Positions 1 through 10,447 of a DNA stretch of 64,000 nt are shown here, piece after piece. The notes under the pieces were generated by a model. It was given only the letters and a program-made list of their open reading frames with translations, was not told the origin of the DNA and searched no databases. The position numbers and the translations under genes are program-made. Every line of letters starts with the position of its first letter. The first letter of the stretch is position 1. Source of the DNA: Papiliotrema nemorosa (Eukaryota; Basidiomycota; Tremellomycetes; Tremellales; Rhynchogastremaceae); NCBI GenBank assembly GCA_032158125.1, contig JASKOT010000047.1, positions 1 to 64,000 on the forward strand, read 5' to 3'.

Positions 1-1587
1 GAAGGCGGTGGATTCCTTTTCTTTAGCTTCTTGTTATTGAGTCAATACAACACTATAACAGTGCTTTCTGCATCACTCCTCTTTATCTACTCGTAGTCTT
101 GCCCTCTGTCATCTCTAGCTTGCGCTCTTCTCGTTCTCTAGCCACTCTTGTCCATATCCTTTCGCCTCGTCCACTCTCGCCAAATATCACTCAACCCTCA
201 ACGACTTAGCCGACTTAGTTACTGGTAACTAAGATCACATATCTCGTTGAGTACCTTCCCTTTCTAGTCTAGATAAAGTAGTCACGCTTTGGGCTGGTAA
301 CTAGTAGTGGAGCAACGTGACAAATAGGCAAAGTCGTTGAGAGTTTGGTCATATATCCTCGGTCATTGGTAGGTGGGTGGCAATATGAGCTGTGTCCAGC
401 CGGCCCCCATGACACAATTGGACAAGGTATAAAGGGCGGACCGTCGATGTTTGAGGATCCTCAGCAACCCTCGATTTGTAGTCACTTGCAGTCATCAGAA
501 CTCATTGGTAGTTACTCACAATTAGTTGCCATCGCATACATTGTCGTTGAATCCCTTGAATATCTCCTTAATTAGTTGATCTTATTATACATTGTTGGCT
601 ACCCTCAGTACCCCATGATCTTTCCCAAGCTTTGGCAAACTTCCTTTAGGTTAAGGCCAATCTAGGATAGGGATCAACCCCACGCTTCTGACACATCGTA
701 TGCTTGTTTGGTGATTCAGTCCTCAAAGACTCAAAGAAGGTGTCAACAAGCCTCAATCAGACAGCCTGTCTGTTCCTTTTGATGCTGAAGACCTTGAGGC
801 AATTGCCAATGCCGTAGATGGTCGCTTAACCCTTCGGGCTGTTGCGCAAGGATCTGATTTCAAGACGACTGAACGGCACATCAGAGTTGATGCAAGATTG
901 GGGTTGGTCTTGGGTGACTGACACAACAGGTGTGCCCTGACAGAGAGTCAACCGAGGAATTCAAGTTCAACATGTTGCATTTCATAGCCACTCAATGACC
1001 CAAGGTGGGGTAAGGACGGGTTTTGAGAGGAGTGAGCAAGTAAAGCCCACAGCTCATGCTGGTTCGAGTTGAGAGCGGGTCCGCGAGAGTGTATGCATCG
1101 GGTCGGACGAAGTCACCAGTCCAGCGCGCTTCATGTCGGCCGCTCGACGCCTCACAAGACGAGCGGCTGTTGTGTACTCGTCAAAGACGAGCGACCAGAC
1201 GCAGCGAGAAAGAGCCGCCAGTCCACAGCAAAGAGCCGCCCATGCCAGAACTGGAGAAAATTCTTCGGCTTCCCATCCCCTTTTTGCTCCAGTCGGGCAG
1301 GCCGCTTATCAGATTGTGGGTAAGCCTCGAGTCAGGGATTTCTGTAGAGGCGTCAAGGGGAGCGCCCCTCGCAGCGGTCACCCAAGGTACATTGCGTGAG
1401 GATGATACCTCGGAGCTCAGCAGGCCAGTAGACCAGAGTCGACTCCATGATTCAGGTCGGCCGATCCCAGCCAAGGTTTTTCTATTCTCGTTTAATCTTT
1501 TCTCGACCCGACCTCGACGGGCATACATAAAGAGCATGTAGAGGACTGGACGGTCCATCTCATCTCATCCCCATCGTTGTTCTCACG
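1..1587. other. gene-free left flank, upstream of the siderophore transporter
   Basis: No complete gene is supported here. The right part (about 1000-1587) is the promoter and 5' leader of the transporter starting at 1588. The left part has a pyrimidine-rich stretch (about 60-210) and the 10-mer CTGGTAACTA twice (about 222 and 295), which could be a decayed LTR but cannot be shown. An open stretch without an ATG runs from about 717 to 920 on the plus strand and reads like coding sequence (contains VPFDAEDLEAIANAVDG); it may be a gene fragment. Confidence 0.4.
1306..1314 (-). promoter_or_regulatory. iron-GATA-type site (ATCTGATAA) upstream of siderophore transporter
   Basis: On the minus strand the bases read ATCTGATAA, an exact match to the extended ATCWGATAA site known for fungal iron-repressor GATA factors (SreA/Sre1 type). 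It lies about 274 nt upstream of the ATG of a siderophore-iron transporter, the classic target class. A 9-mer can occur by chance; the match to the neighbouring gene's function makes it worth recording. The regulatory role is inferred. Confidence 0.5.
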
Positions 1588-3550
1588 ATGAGTCTCAATA
1601 AACAACCTGTTTTCCCCGCTGCGCAGAATGCGTTGGACGAAGCTGGGATGGGACATCCTTCGCAAGAGATTCAACCGACTTCAGAGCTCCCTCATCATGG
1701 CTCTCCGACCGATATCGAAGCTGAGGGTGGGTCTATCGGCGACGAGGCCAAATCGGGTCATGAGCTTGGTAAATCCTCCAGTCGTTCATCCTCCAAGGAA
1801 GAGCTGCAGGATGGTGTGAGACAAGCCGAAGCTATCACTGCTACATGGAGCAAAGGCTCTCTGAGGACCGCATACCTCTTGTGAGTTGATACCACTGCAA
1901 TGATGCTGATATCAGCATGTGGTTGACCTACGCGGTAAACGCTTTCCAGTCTTCCATCACGGGCAACTTGTCGGCATTCATCACTTCGGGCTTTGAGGCT
2001 CATTCGTTGATCCCTACCATCTCCATCGTATCAAACATCCTCTCCGCTGTGGCGTATATGATCCTTGCAAAGATACTCAACTTGTGGGATAGGACGTACG
2101 GGTACATCGCCATGGCGACATTTGCGACTATCGGTCTCATCCTCAGCGCTACCTGCAAGGATATCTACACCTACTGCGCTGCCCAGGTGTGTCCATTATG
2201 TTCATATGGGATCGAGACGCGATACTAATGATAGTGCTTCTACTCGGTCGGTTTCATCGGTATCATCTTTTCCGTAGACGTCTCCACTGCCGACACTTCT
2301 TCATTGAAAGATCGAGGATTCGCCTACGCCTTCACGGCTTCACCATGGATCATCGCTGCGTACGCAGGAGCCAAGCTCTCGGAATACTTTCACGAGACCA
2401 ACTGGAGGTGGTCTTACGGAGCATTCTCGATCATCTTGCCGTTTGTCGCGGCTGGTTTCGTGATTGTCTTCCAGTTCAACAAGCGAAAGGCTAAGCAGGA
2501 AGGATTCTTGGAAAAGGTGTCTCATGGGAGGAACATCTGGGAGAATGCGAGGTACTACCTTATCGAGTTTGACAGTGAGTCCCCACGCCTGCTTGAGGAG
2601 CCCGTCGCTCATGTATAGTCCTCGGGGTGTTCCTCCTCTGCGCGGGCCTTTCCCTCTTCCTCCTCCCCTTCTCCATCGCGGAATCAGCCGCCGACCAATG
2701 GAAGTCCCCACACATCATCGCCATGCTTGTCGTCGGTTTCGTCCTCCTCATCGCCTTTGCCGTCGTCGAGAAATGGTTCACCCCCAAACCTTTCATCCCT
2801 TACGCCTTGTTGGGTGACCGAACAGTCATCGGGGCATGTATGGTCCAAGTCGCATGGCAGATCGCGTATTATTGCTGGGCAAACTACTACTCGTCCTATC
2901 TCATGGTAGTCTACGACCTATCCGTCTCCAAGGCTGGATACATTACAGCGATCTATGACGTGGTTGCTGGAGTATGGCTCTTACCTGTCGGATACCTCAT
3001 TCGACGAACAGGTCAATTCAAATGGCTTCTATGGACCGGTCTACCGCTTTACGCCCTGGGTGAGGGGCTAATGATCCATTTCAGACAACCGGGACATTCT
3101 ATCGGATGGCAAGCGTTCTGCCAGATCTTGATTGCGTTCGGAGGATCCATGTTCACCATAGCGGAGCAAGTCGCCGTTCTCGCCGCTGCAACGCATAACC
3201 AAGCTGCATCAGCTCTGGCTTTGTTGGGTTTATTCGGCTACATTGCAGGTGCCATTGGAGGGTCTATCTCAGGTGCTATCTGGACACACACTCTCCCTGG
3301 AGCTTTGCAAAAGTACCTCCCGGAAGAATCTCTGGCCGACTGGCAAGCGATCTACGATGATATTGAAGTTCAACTATCATACCCTATCGGTGATCCCACC
3401 CGAACGGCCATCATGCACGCCTACGCGGATGCGCAGCAGAGAATGTTGATTGCGGGAACGTGTATTTTGGCTTTGGCAGTGGTGGCTATTGCGTTTGTGA
3501 GGAACATTCGGGTAGACAAGATTGAGCAAGTCAAGGGAATGCTCTTCTAG
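1588..3550 (+). CDS. siderophore-iron transporter, MFS (Sit/Arn/Mir family)
   Basis: Plasma-membrane major facilitator of the siderophore-iron/H+ symporter family. I read four exons (1588-1880, 1916-2186, 2235-2574, 2619-3550), giving about 611 aa, the usual size for this 14-TM family. A hydrophilic Ser/Glu-rich N-terminus of about 95 residues precedes the first TM (LTYAVNAFQSS). Family signs are the FYSVGFIGIIFSVDVSTADT segment in the fourth helix region, DRGFAYAFTASPWIIAAY, a WRWSYGAF loop, and the C-terminal EESLADWQAIYDD loop seen in fungal Sit proteins. All introns keep frame: CTT-C (Phe), CAG|TGC and GAC A|TC. The start ATG follows a stop-rich leader. Likely iron-repressed, given the ATCTGATAA site at 1306. 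The siderophore substrate cannot be told from sequence. Confidence 0.9.
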
Positions 3551-3857
3551 GCGGTGCGCCGTAGATAGACTTTTATAATCGCATGCACCCGGACATAGAC
3601 ATGACTCGCAACAGAGAGCTTGGACAGAGATCCGGTCATGATTTTGTCAGGTGTCACCCACCTTGATCAGATCAACCTCAAAGTGAATCCTTTGATCGTG
3701 AGCGGCTTGAAAGGATGTCTGTCGTGTGAGGCTCGCCTTCGATTATGAGATACCAGCGCCACTGCTTCTCAGAGCTCTGGTCATCTTCTGCGCTCTGTAC
3801 TCGACGCATTTGCACTTGATTCTGCACTCCCTCACAAAGTGTTACCACCTTGTCACC
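3551..3857. other. intergenic, 3' of transporter / 5' of small unknown gene
   Basis: Terminator region of the transporter and leader of the gene at 3858. I see no further gene. The reading frame of the small gene stays open upstream to about 3726, but the ATG at 3858 has the better context (TCACCATGTC). Confidence 0.4.
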
Positions 3858-4274
3858 ATGTCGAGCTCTGATGTGCAAGATGACCCGACCTCCGAGGTGG
3901 ATTCCACCGGTACACAGACATCGCGCATTGCGCTCGAGGCTGATTCAGCGGCACCCAGGAGAACATCGCAGAACAGACCTCAATGGAACAAGAGGCCTTA
4001 CAACTTGCGCTTGTCACAGATGTGCCATACTCAGACGACCGGATCCGGGACGTTTACAGGTCAAGATCAGCCTGTGAGCTCGCAGGGGGACTCGCCTGGT
4101 GAGCCAGAGAGATCGACTGAACCGAGCTCTGCGTCTATCGTGTCTCCAAAGCGACCGGCCAGATACTCATTTGCAGACCTAAATCGACTCTGCTCTGGAA
4201 ATTCTTCAGCGCCGTCCGCGAACACCACGACCGAGCCTGAGGAGACGCACAAGAGCCCAGAAGAGGGAGGGTAA
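3858..4274 (+). CDS. small hypothetical protein, low complexity
   Basis: A single uninterrupted frame of 138 aa. I do not recognise it. The protein is rich in Ser, Thr, Pro, Glu and Arg, has no membrane segment, and looks disordered. It carries two basic/aromatic patches (NKRPYNLRLSQ and PKRPARYSFADLNRL) that could be short linear motifs. The start at 3858 is chosen for its CACCATG context; an in-frame upstream codon at 3726 would add a hydrophobic stretch that looks non-coding. It sits between the siderophore transporter and the convergent EMC10 gene. It may be a real lineage-specific gene or a chance frame. Confidence 0.4.
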   Translation: MSSSDVQDDPTSEVDSTGTQTSRIALEADSAAPRRTSQNRPQWNKRPYNLRLSQMCHTQTTGSGTFTGQDQPVSSQGDSPGEPERSTEPSSASIVSPKRPARYSFADLNRLCSGNSSAPSANTTTEPEETHKSPEEGG

Positions 4275-4471
4275 ACACAAACACCGGCCAGATCACGCAT
4301 TACGATGTGAGAGACAGATTCCAGTCAGATATGTTTGCGGTGCTGGTATGTCAGGCAAAGGTGTTAGCGGTGATGAGTATGTGTCAAATGCGTCGAGGTG
4401 TGAGATGAAATGGTATTCTCCACGGCTCTGGGCTGTGTGACCAGCTCCTGGAGTAGACTTTGCATAAGAGT

Positions 4472-5416
4472 CTACTTGGCTCTTGCGGTGCCCGCACTTC
4501 CGCCCGCTCCAGCACCCTGTTTAGGGGGTTCCGGTGCTGCTTGAGTTAAAATGAAGAATGCCACTCCGACCAGTGCGATCCAGTATTTCTGTAAAAACGT
4601 CTTCTCTTCCACAGGAGCGGCTGGTTGGCCCGTCGTTGCGTCTACGACCGGGGCGGGGTTGAGGTTGATCCTGCTGTTAGTAGAGTCCGAGACTGCGAAG
4701 CTCATCGCGGGTGGCTCACCTCTTGGCTTGGTCTGGGACTTTCAAAATGACCTCGGTGTTGATCCCTTTGGGCAAGAACAAACGATCTCCAGATTCGTAC
4801 CACCCCTTAGGGCAATCTCCATTCTGGTTTATACCCGCCGGTGTGAGATCTAGATGTATCCCCGTAGGTTTCGTTTCTGTTGAAGAGCCAGACAGAGGGA
4901 TGTTGAAGCGATATATCTGTGGAGAGGCGGTGTAACACTGCTCATCAGCCCGATACCCATCGAGATGTTTGTCGATCGCGTAGACTTGGGACGCTCTATG
5001 GGATAGACCCGAAGAAGATGAGTTGGAAAGGACTTAGCGATTGGGATACAATGATCAGGGATGGAGAGAGACGATGAAGGCGTCAATGTAGGACAACTTA
5101 CTGATCGAATAGAAGAGGTGAATGTATAGTCGTCCACTACAAGTCCGACCTGATACCACCCCCTCCCATCATTACTCTGCGCATCTCTCCCATTTGCATT
5201 AACAACAAACTCCCCCCTGAGTGCATTCCCACCAATCACAGACGTCTGGTCGGTGGGTGTAAGTTGTATTGTCCCATACTCTACCCAGGGGGAATTGGAG
5301 TCGGGTCGAAGGGGGATAAATCGATGGAGGAGGGTATAGTTTTGAGCGTGGACTGTGGATGACAGTGCGAGAGATAGAAGGATCCACGATGCGTATGAGA
5401 TGCTTGTCGACCTCAT
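4472..5416 (-). CDS. EMC10: ER membrane protein complex subunit 10
   Basis: Lumenal/TM subunit of the EMC insertase, which inserts TM segments and tail-anchored proteins into the ER. Three exons: 5416-5102, 4937-4720 and about 4670-4472, about 243 aa. Residues 1-24 form a signal peptide ending at VHAQ. The lumenal beta-rich part has the family's TSSIR-C motif, formed by joining exon 1 (FTSSIRS) to exon 2 (CYTASPQIYRFNIPLSG), matching the SSxxxAC motif of animal EMC10. The C-terminus has the typical KTFLQKYW juxtamembrane segment, one TM (IALVGVAFFILTQAAPEPP) and a Gly-rich cytosolic tail. The first intron is 164 nt, long for this genome. The second acceptor could be either of two AGs 3 nt apart (243 or 244 aa). 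Confidence 0.88.
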
Positions 5417-6053
5417 CGTTGACTGAACCCTTTGTCAATGACCTCGACCGTCAAGTAACCTAGAGTGACAGGTGAGAAGAAGAGATGAGGAACAGTTGGA
5501 AGTGACAGTGTGGAGGTACTCGTATAAAGAGCAATCAATACTCCATGACAAAGAGATCCACAACAATGATCGTCCATGCCGTAGAGGGCCATCCATGCTC
5601 AAAGAGATAGTACGCGCGCAAAGTAGGTCGTCAGTGTGCAGTGCATTATCATTACTCGCAAAAATACAGTACGCCATCGTCCTACAGCTCTCTCTCGCCG
5701 ACTGCTCCAGCAAACCTCGCCTGTCGCAACTCCCTCAAGTCCTGAACCGGCCCAAGAACCGTCCAATCCTATACGAGTAGCATCATGCCGCGTGCAATGA
5801 TAATGATGATGGTGATAATACACGATTGGGGTGAAGTGTATGATACAGGAATGACGGTCGGGTGGGAGGAAAAGAACAATCACTCGTCAACCGAGCTGAC
5901 GTCGATGGATTATAGTCAACCGACTACACACCTTTACAATGGAATGATCCGATCCAGAGATAGATGGACGTATCGTGTAAGGGTATGTGATGTGCGTGGA
6001 TAATAAAGAATGGGAAAAGAATCGTCAGCGAGGTTGGTCCATATCGTAGGTAA
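5417..6053. other. intergenic between EMC10 (5') and LONRF gene (3')
   Basis: Holds the EMC10 promoter at the left and the 3' end of the LONRF-type gene at the right. Short frames exist on both strands but show no recognisable domain, splice logic or family resemblance. I see nothing else in it. Confidence 0.4.
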
Positions 6054-9000
6054 TTATTCCAATACACACCCGCTGGAGAACCTGCACAGATCAGCAAACT
6101 CCCAGTGGAGAGCTGGTGCAACTCACCACCAAGAAGAACGTAACGATTCCACCCAGTGCACGATCAACTTTAATCGCAGTCGGGGCGAACGTATCGGTAG
6201 TAATCGAGCCTTCTCATACTCGTCAATCGGCATAACCTGTCCGTCAGTGCCCGTACACCCTGGAACAATCCGACTTGCCAAAGCCATCCAGTAAGAAAAC
6301 TCGCTGGGATCGGTGGGCATTGTGCCGTAGGTGTTGTTCAAACGCTGCAACAACCAAGGGGCTGAACCGCTCCTCAATTGGTCGATGAACGATCGGCATA
6401 TGTTCATGTATTCCTCGGTGGTTTGCAGAGAATCATCGGTGAGAGGTGCGGACGGCATAGGGAAAGACATTCCCGTGGGTCCAGAACCGGGCTGGGTAGG
6501 TTGAGAGGCTGAAGGTACCGATGTGCCTCGTAGCGAGACATCCCGCATGGCAGACTCTTGCAGCTGAGCATCCTCTTCGGGTGAAATGTCATCAATGCTG
6601 CTTGTCAGCTGTGCCCAATATCACAAATAAGAAAGCTTACCGCTCAATACGTCCGACCGTGTAGCCATCGAGGTTGCCCTTCTCCAGCAGTTTAAACCGA
6701 TGCGTGCCTACCGTCTCGACCATACTTCGACCATCTGGCAACATTTGCACACTTTGAATCTCAAGCATGGTTCCATACTCCATGACACCCTGCAACCCGC
6801 CGCCTGAGTTGGGTCCAGTGCCCCGGGAGGGTAGGACCATTCCGAATCGAGGAGAAGACGATTCGATGCACCGTCGAATCATCAATCTGTACCTCGGTTC
6901 AAAAACATGCAAGATGGTCGGCATACCCGGGAAAGCGAGTGTGCAGACGAAAATAGGCGTATCAAGTCTAGCGTCGCGTTCTTCCCTCTCGATGGAAGCA
7001 CATCTTTCGGCGTATTCACCCGGGAAGACCGTCTTGACTGGAAGAGTTAGCGTGATGCGCGGGTAGGAGGCGAGATCTCACTGATGGACAGTAGTACCCG
7101 GTTAACTGCGTGGTCTTGGAAGAATGCAAAGGAAGGGAGGTCTTGTCGGCAAAGTGGACACCGGGAAGAATGATCCAACGACCGACTGAGACATTTCGAA
7201 CAGAATGACTGAGAAATCAGCTCACATTTCTCGGTGCCATTGTGAGATTGCACTTACATGTTGACAAGGTGTGGTGACTGGTTCATGTAACATCATCGCG
7301 CAAACGTCACATTCGAGCACCGAGCTCAGCTCTTTCCTGAATGGCCATTCATCAGGCGACCCCGACCGGACCGGCGGCGGTGCCAAGCCATTTCGTCGCC
7401 GCTTGGAGATACGGCGCGAGAGAGGTGAAGGTGGTCCCGTGGCTGTAGAGTAACTCATGTTCGATAGATCCCGCGAGAGGCCTGTGCTGGCGTCCTCGTC
7501 GTCCGACTCGGTGTCGGTATCGGTATCACCTCCCCGCATTTGGGTCAGCTCGGCCCGACGTCGGTCCGTCTCGCGCTTGACCAGTTGGATGATCTTGTCG
7601 ACGGAAATGTCGAGAAGAACATGAGCCGAGGGGTCTACTTGAGTTGAAGGAGCTTCCGGGGTGTATGCCGGTGGGGCAGGCATGGGTGGCGGATAGTACG
7701 TCACGCCCGATGCCAACATTTCACCTCGCTGAGCACCGGAACTGACCGATCGGGATGGAGAGTGGATGGAGACAGACGCGATGTCGACCGTCGAAGTACC
7801 GGCGGAAGGTGAGTATCGTTTGCAACTGGGGATCGGGCACATGACGCCAGCCCAAAGGTTGAGCCGTTGTTGATGTCGTCGTTGTTCGGCAGCATAAATA
7901 TCGTGGGGAAGATTGGAGATGAGGATCAGGGGAGGTGGAGCCGGAAGGCTGATGTGCTGGGAGGAGAGGGTATGACCACAAGGGAGGGTGATGGGGTGAT
8001 GAAGCGTAGCGGGTTTAACATTCCGCGGTGCGCAGAGGGCACTGGGATATGAGTGATGGCTGAATGATTAGACTTACCATCCCAAGATTCGTTGCAACTT
8101 GTCCAACGTGGCGTCTTGTTCTTGACGCTTGGTGAGGACCTCGTCGTCATCGGTGATGTGCATTGGAGGACCATAACCACCGATGCCATCTCCGCCTCGG
8201 CCTGACGCAAAATCGGGTACAGTTTCAACCATCGGCGTGATACCATGATCCGCGGCGAAGATCGTATCGCCCATGCTTGGGTTCATCGTGACGACGGGAG
8301 ACGTAGGAGCAGCCACGATATCCCTGATATTGGGTGGTTTACTGCCGACCGTCACATCTTCCGCCCCGATAGAGGAAGCTGAAGAAGTCGGTTCGATCCT
8401 CCGTGCCGTCTCGTATGATCTGACTCTACGAGGTTTCGGTCGAGCAGCCGATTTGCTCGCTCCCGATCCAGATGCGGAAGTGGCAGCAAGCAAATTTGCT
8501 TTGACTTGGAGACGTCTTTGATGGGTGGTAGGACCTGGACCACCTAGATGTGTGTTGGTGGTCCGATCGGGAGGCCGATCTGTATCGGGACCACTGTCAG
8601 GTGGTTGATCATCATCACCACTCGACCTCCTTCGCCTTCTACGTCCGATCGACCGTGCTACCCCGTCCAACCCCTCGTCCTCTGACAGCCAGCGATTGCG
8701 TTCTTCCTCGACACCATAATCGATCGACCGATTGGGTCGGTGGTGTCGAAGTGTCATGGCGGAAGGGACATTGGATGTAGGTCTCCACTGTCGCTGAAGG
8801 TTACCACCATGCATGGGTTGATGATGTCCATGCGTGGAGAGATTAGGCGATGTGGGTGCCGTAGAGTTGGAGATGGAAGATCGAGAAGTGGACTGGATAA
8901 AATCGGATTGAGACGAGACTCGTCGGGGGACCGGGCGAGCGGAGGACGAAGATGAAGAGGAAGAGGAAGAAGGGTCGTATGTCGGTGGACGGCTCATGGA

Positions 9001-9195
9001 GGATGAGTGAGGGATGGAAGACGAGATCGAATGAGGATAAGGTGGAGGTGGGGGTGTAGATCGATGATGAGGATGAGATGGAGGAGCGGTTGACGCAGAG
9101 TCGGAAGGTGTCATGACCGGATGGGCCGAGATCGACGACGAGGTAGGGGAATGTAGAGGTGGAGAGACTACAGTTCCAGCTCCTGTGCTACCCAT
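6054..9195 (-). CDS. LONRF-type protein: two RING fingers plus LON N-terminal domain
   Basis: Predicted E3 ubiquitin ligase of the LONRF class. I read six exons and roughly 970 aa. Residues 1-370 are a disordered Ser/Pro/His-rich tail. Exon 1 ends GGA TG and joins T GCC to give CALCAPRNVKPATLHHP, then TLPCGHTLSSQHI and MCPIPSCKRY, a divergent RING. After an acidic linker (DTDTDTESDDED) comes a canonical RING: ECDVC, TPCQH, SFCSKCLSR, RCPLCRQDLP, with the intron falling right after TPCQH. The LON substrate-binding domain follows (FPGMPTILHVFEPRYRLMIR, GTHRFKLLEKG, WLLQRLNNTYG). The last exon, after a GTGAGT intron, gives SSWWFSSGCVLE and stops at 6054. No protease Ser-Lys domain is present, so this is not Lon protease. 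Targets are unknown. Confidence 0.85.
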
Positions 9196-10447
9196 GCTGA
9201 GCCATTGATCGCTGCCGTGTGGATCGTATGCGAGTCTAGTCGAGAGGTGGGATGATCATGGGAGTGATAGAGTGAAGATGGATGGAAATAATAAAAGGGT
9301 GAGGAGATTTCAGATCGGGCGGGGGTCTAGGTGACGACGAGGTGTTACAATCGGAGCGACACAAATTTCCAGCAGTGAACAACGATGCGATGGAGATGGA
9401 GTACAATGTGAAAGGGAGGTGGTAGGTATACAATGAGATGGATAAGTCGATGGATCAATGGTCAACAGTCGTCTTCGCCATCACTTCGATCTTGACCACC
9501 ACCCATCCCCTCTCGAGCACTTCGGGCAACAACTCTATCGAATGTGGCACTTTTTTAGACGAGGGGTGACGCAAGATGAGACCCCTGCACATCGGCCCCT
9601 CCAGATCACGGCTCAGAAGTGCACTCCCATGCATGTACATACATCGTATAGTTCACTGGAATCGATGCATAGTATACCCTGTAGTGATCTTCACTGGAAC
9701 GCATAGCAGTATGTGGTTGAGCAATTCTCATTCGCCACCCGATCCATAGGCGCGTGACGCGGGTGGCGGAGCAACCACCAGGACGAGTCGACGATCGAGG
9801 GATGAGAGATCTGCCCCCACCAAGCACCGACTATGGCTCTGGCTGGACCCACTCCGTAAACGAGAAGAAGCACAGCCCAATCCATCGGGAGGGGTCGAGA
9901 CGATCGCCGTGTCTTCTTGTCGATCTTTGTGATTCCAATGGGTAATGGTCGAAAACGCTTCTTTGCCATTCATAGCCCTTTGCGCCAGGGATGGAAGGGT
10001 CAGGAGTCGATTCAGCCTGGACTCTGCCTCGGTGTCGTGTCCTATCAGGTAGGCATTTACGAAATGCCGTGCATGCATGGGTGCAAAAGCAGCACCTAAC
10101 CTGACTGTCGGACCCGACACTTCCTAACATGGCGGTCCACTGACCGTCGATCCCTCTGTGGCGGTACTCGAGTTCGGGCACCGAACTCGACCCGAGATGA
10201 GACAAAGGGCTGTTCTGAAACATTTCGATTCTCCGAACTGTCTTAGGGACTGGTCACCTCTCTTGATCGGCGGCAGAGTCATCGATCGACCATCGGTAGA
10301 GTGAGCAATGCCACCTCTTCAGTCTATCAACCTAGCAGCATGCATTTCTCCTCACCATACAGCGTTCACAAAGCGATCGATGAGATGGGCAATGCATATC
10401 AAATGCCTTGTCAACAACGGATCCCCCCCCCCCCCCACGCAAGATCT
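9196..10447. other. intergenic between LONRF gene (5') and alpha-amylase (3')
   Basis: The left part is the 5' leader and promoter of the LONRF-type gene. On the minus strand around 9690-10120 there are moderately long frames, one with a basic start (MAKKRFRPLPIGITKIDKK) and a hydrophobic segment, but I could not build a convincing spliced gene. A 14-base C run lies at the right, 11 nt before the amylase stop codon. Confidence 0.35.
10423..10436 (+). repeat. homopolymer run of 14 C
   Basis: Fourteen consecutive C on the plus strand (14 G in the sense of the amylase mRNA) just downstream of the amylase stop codon at 10448. It lies in the 3' UTR and could be a polymorphic or error-prone site. 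Confidence 0.9.

Noticed and set aside
1056..1558. Overlapping plus and minus frames before the siderophore transporter
   Set aside because: Several frames overlap on both strands in a GC-rich promoter, none with a domain; this looks like chance.
8380..8400. GGTTCGATCC, a B-box-like sequence
   Set aside because: It lies inside the coding exon of the LONRF-type gene and has no A-box or cloverleaf around it.
9691..10223. Overlapping minus-strand frames of up to 130 codons
   Set aside because: No single spliced model keeps frame with good splice sites, and no family resemblance is visible.
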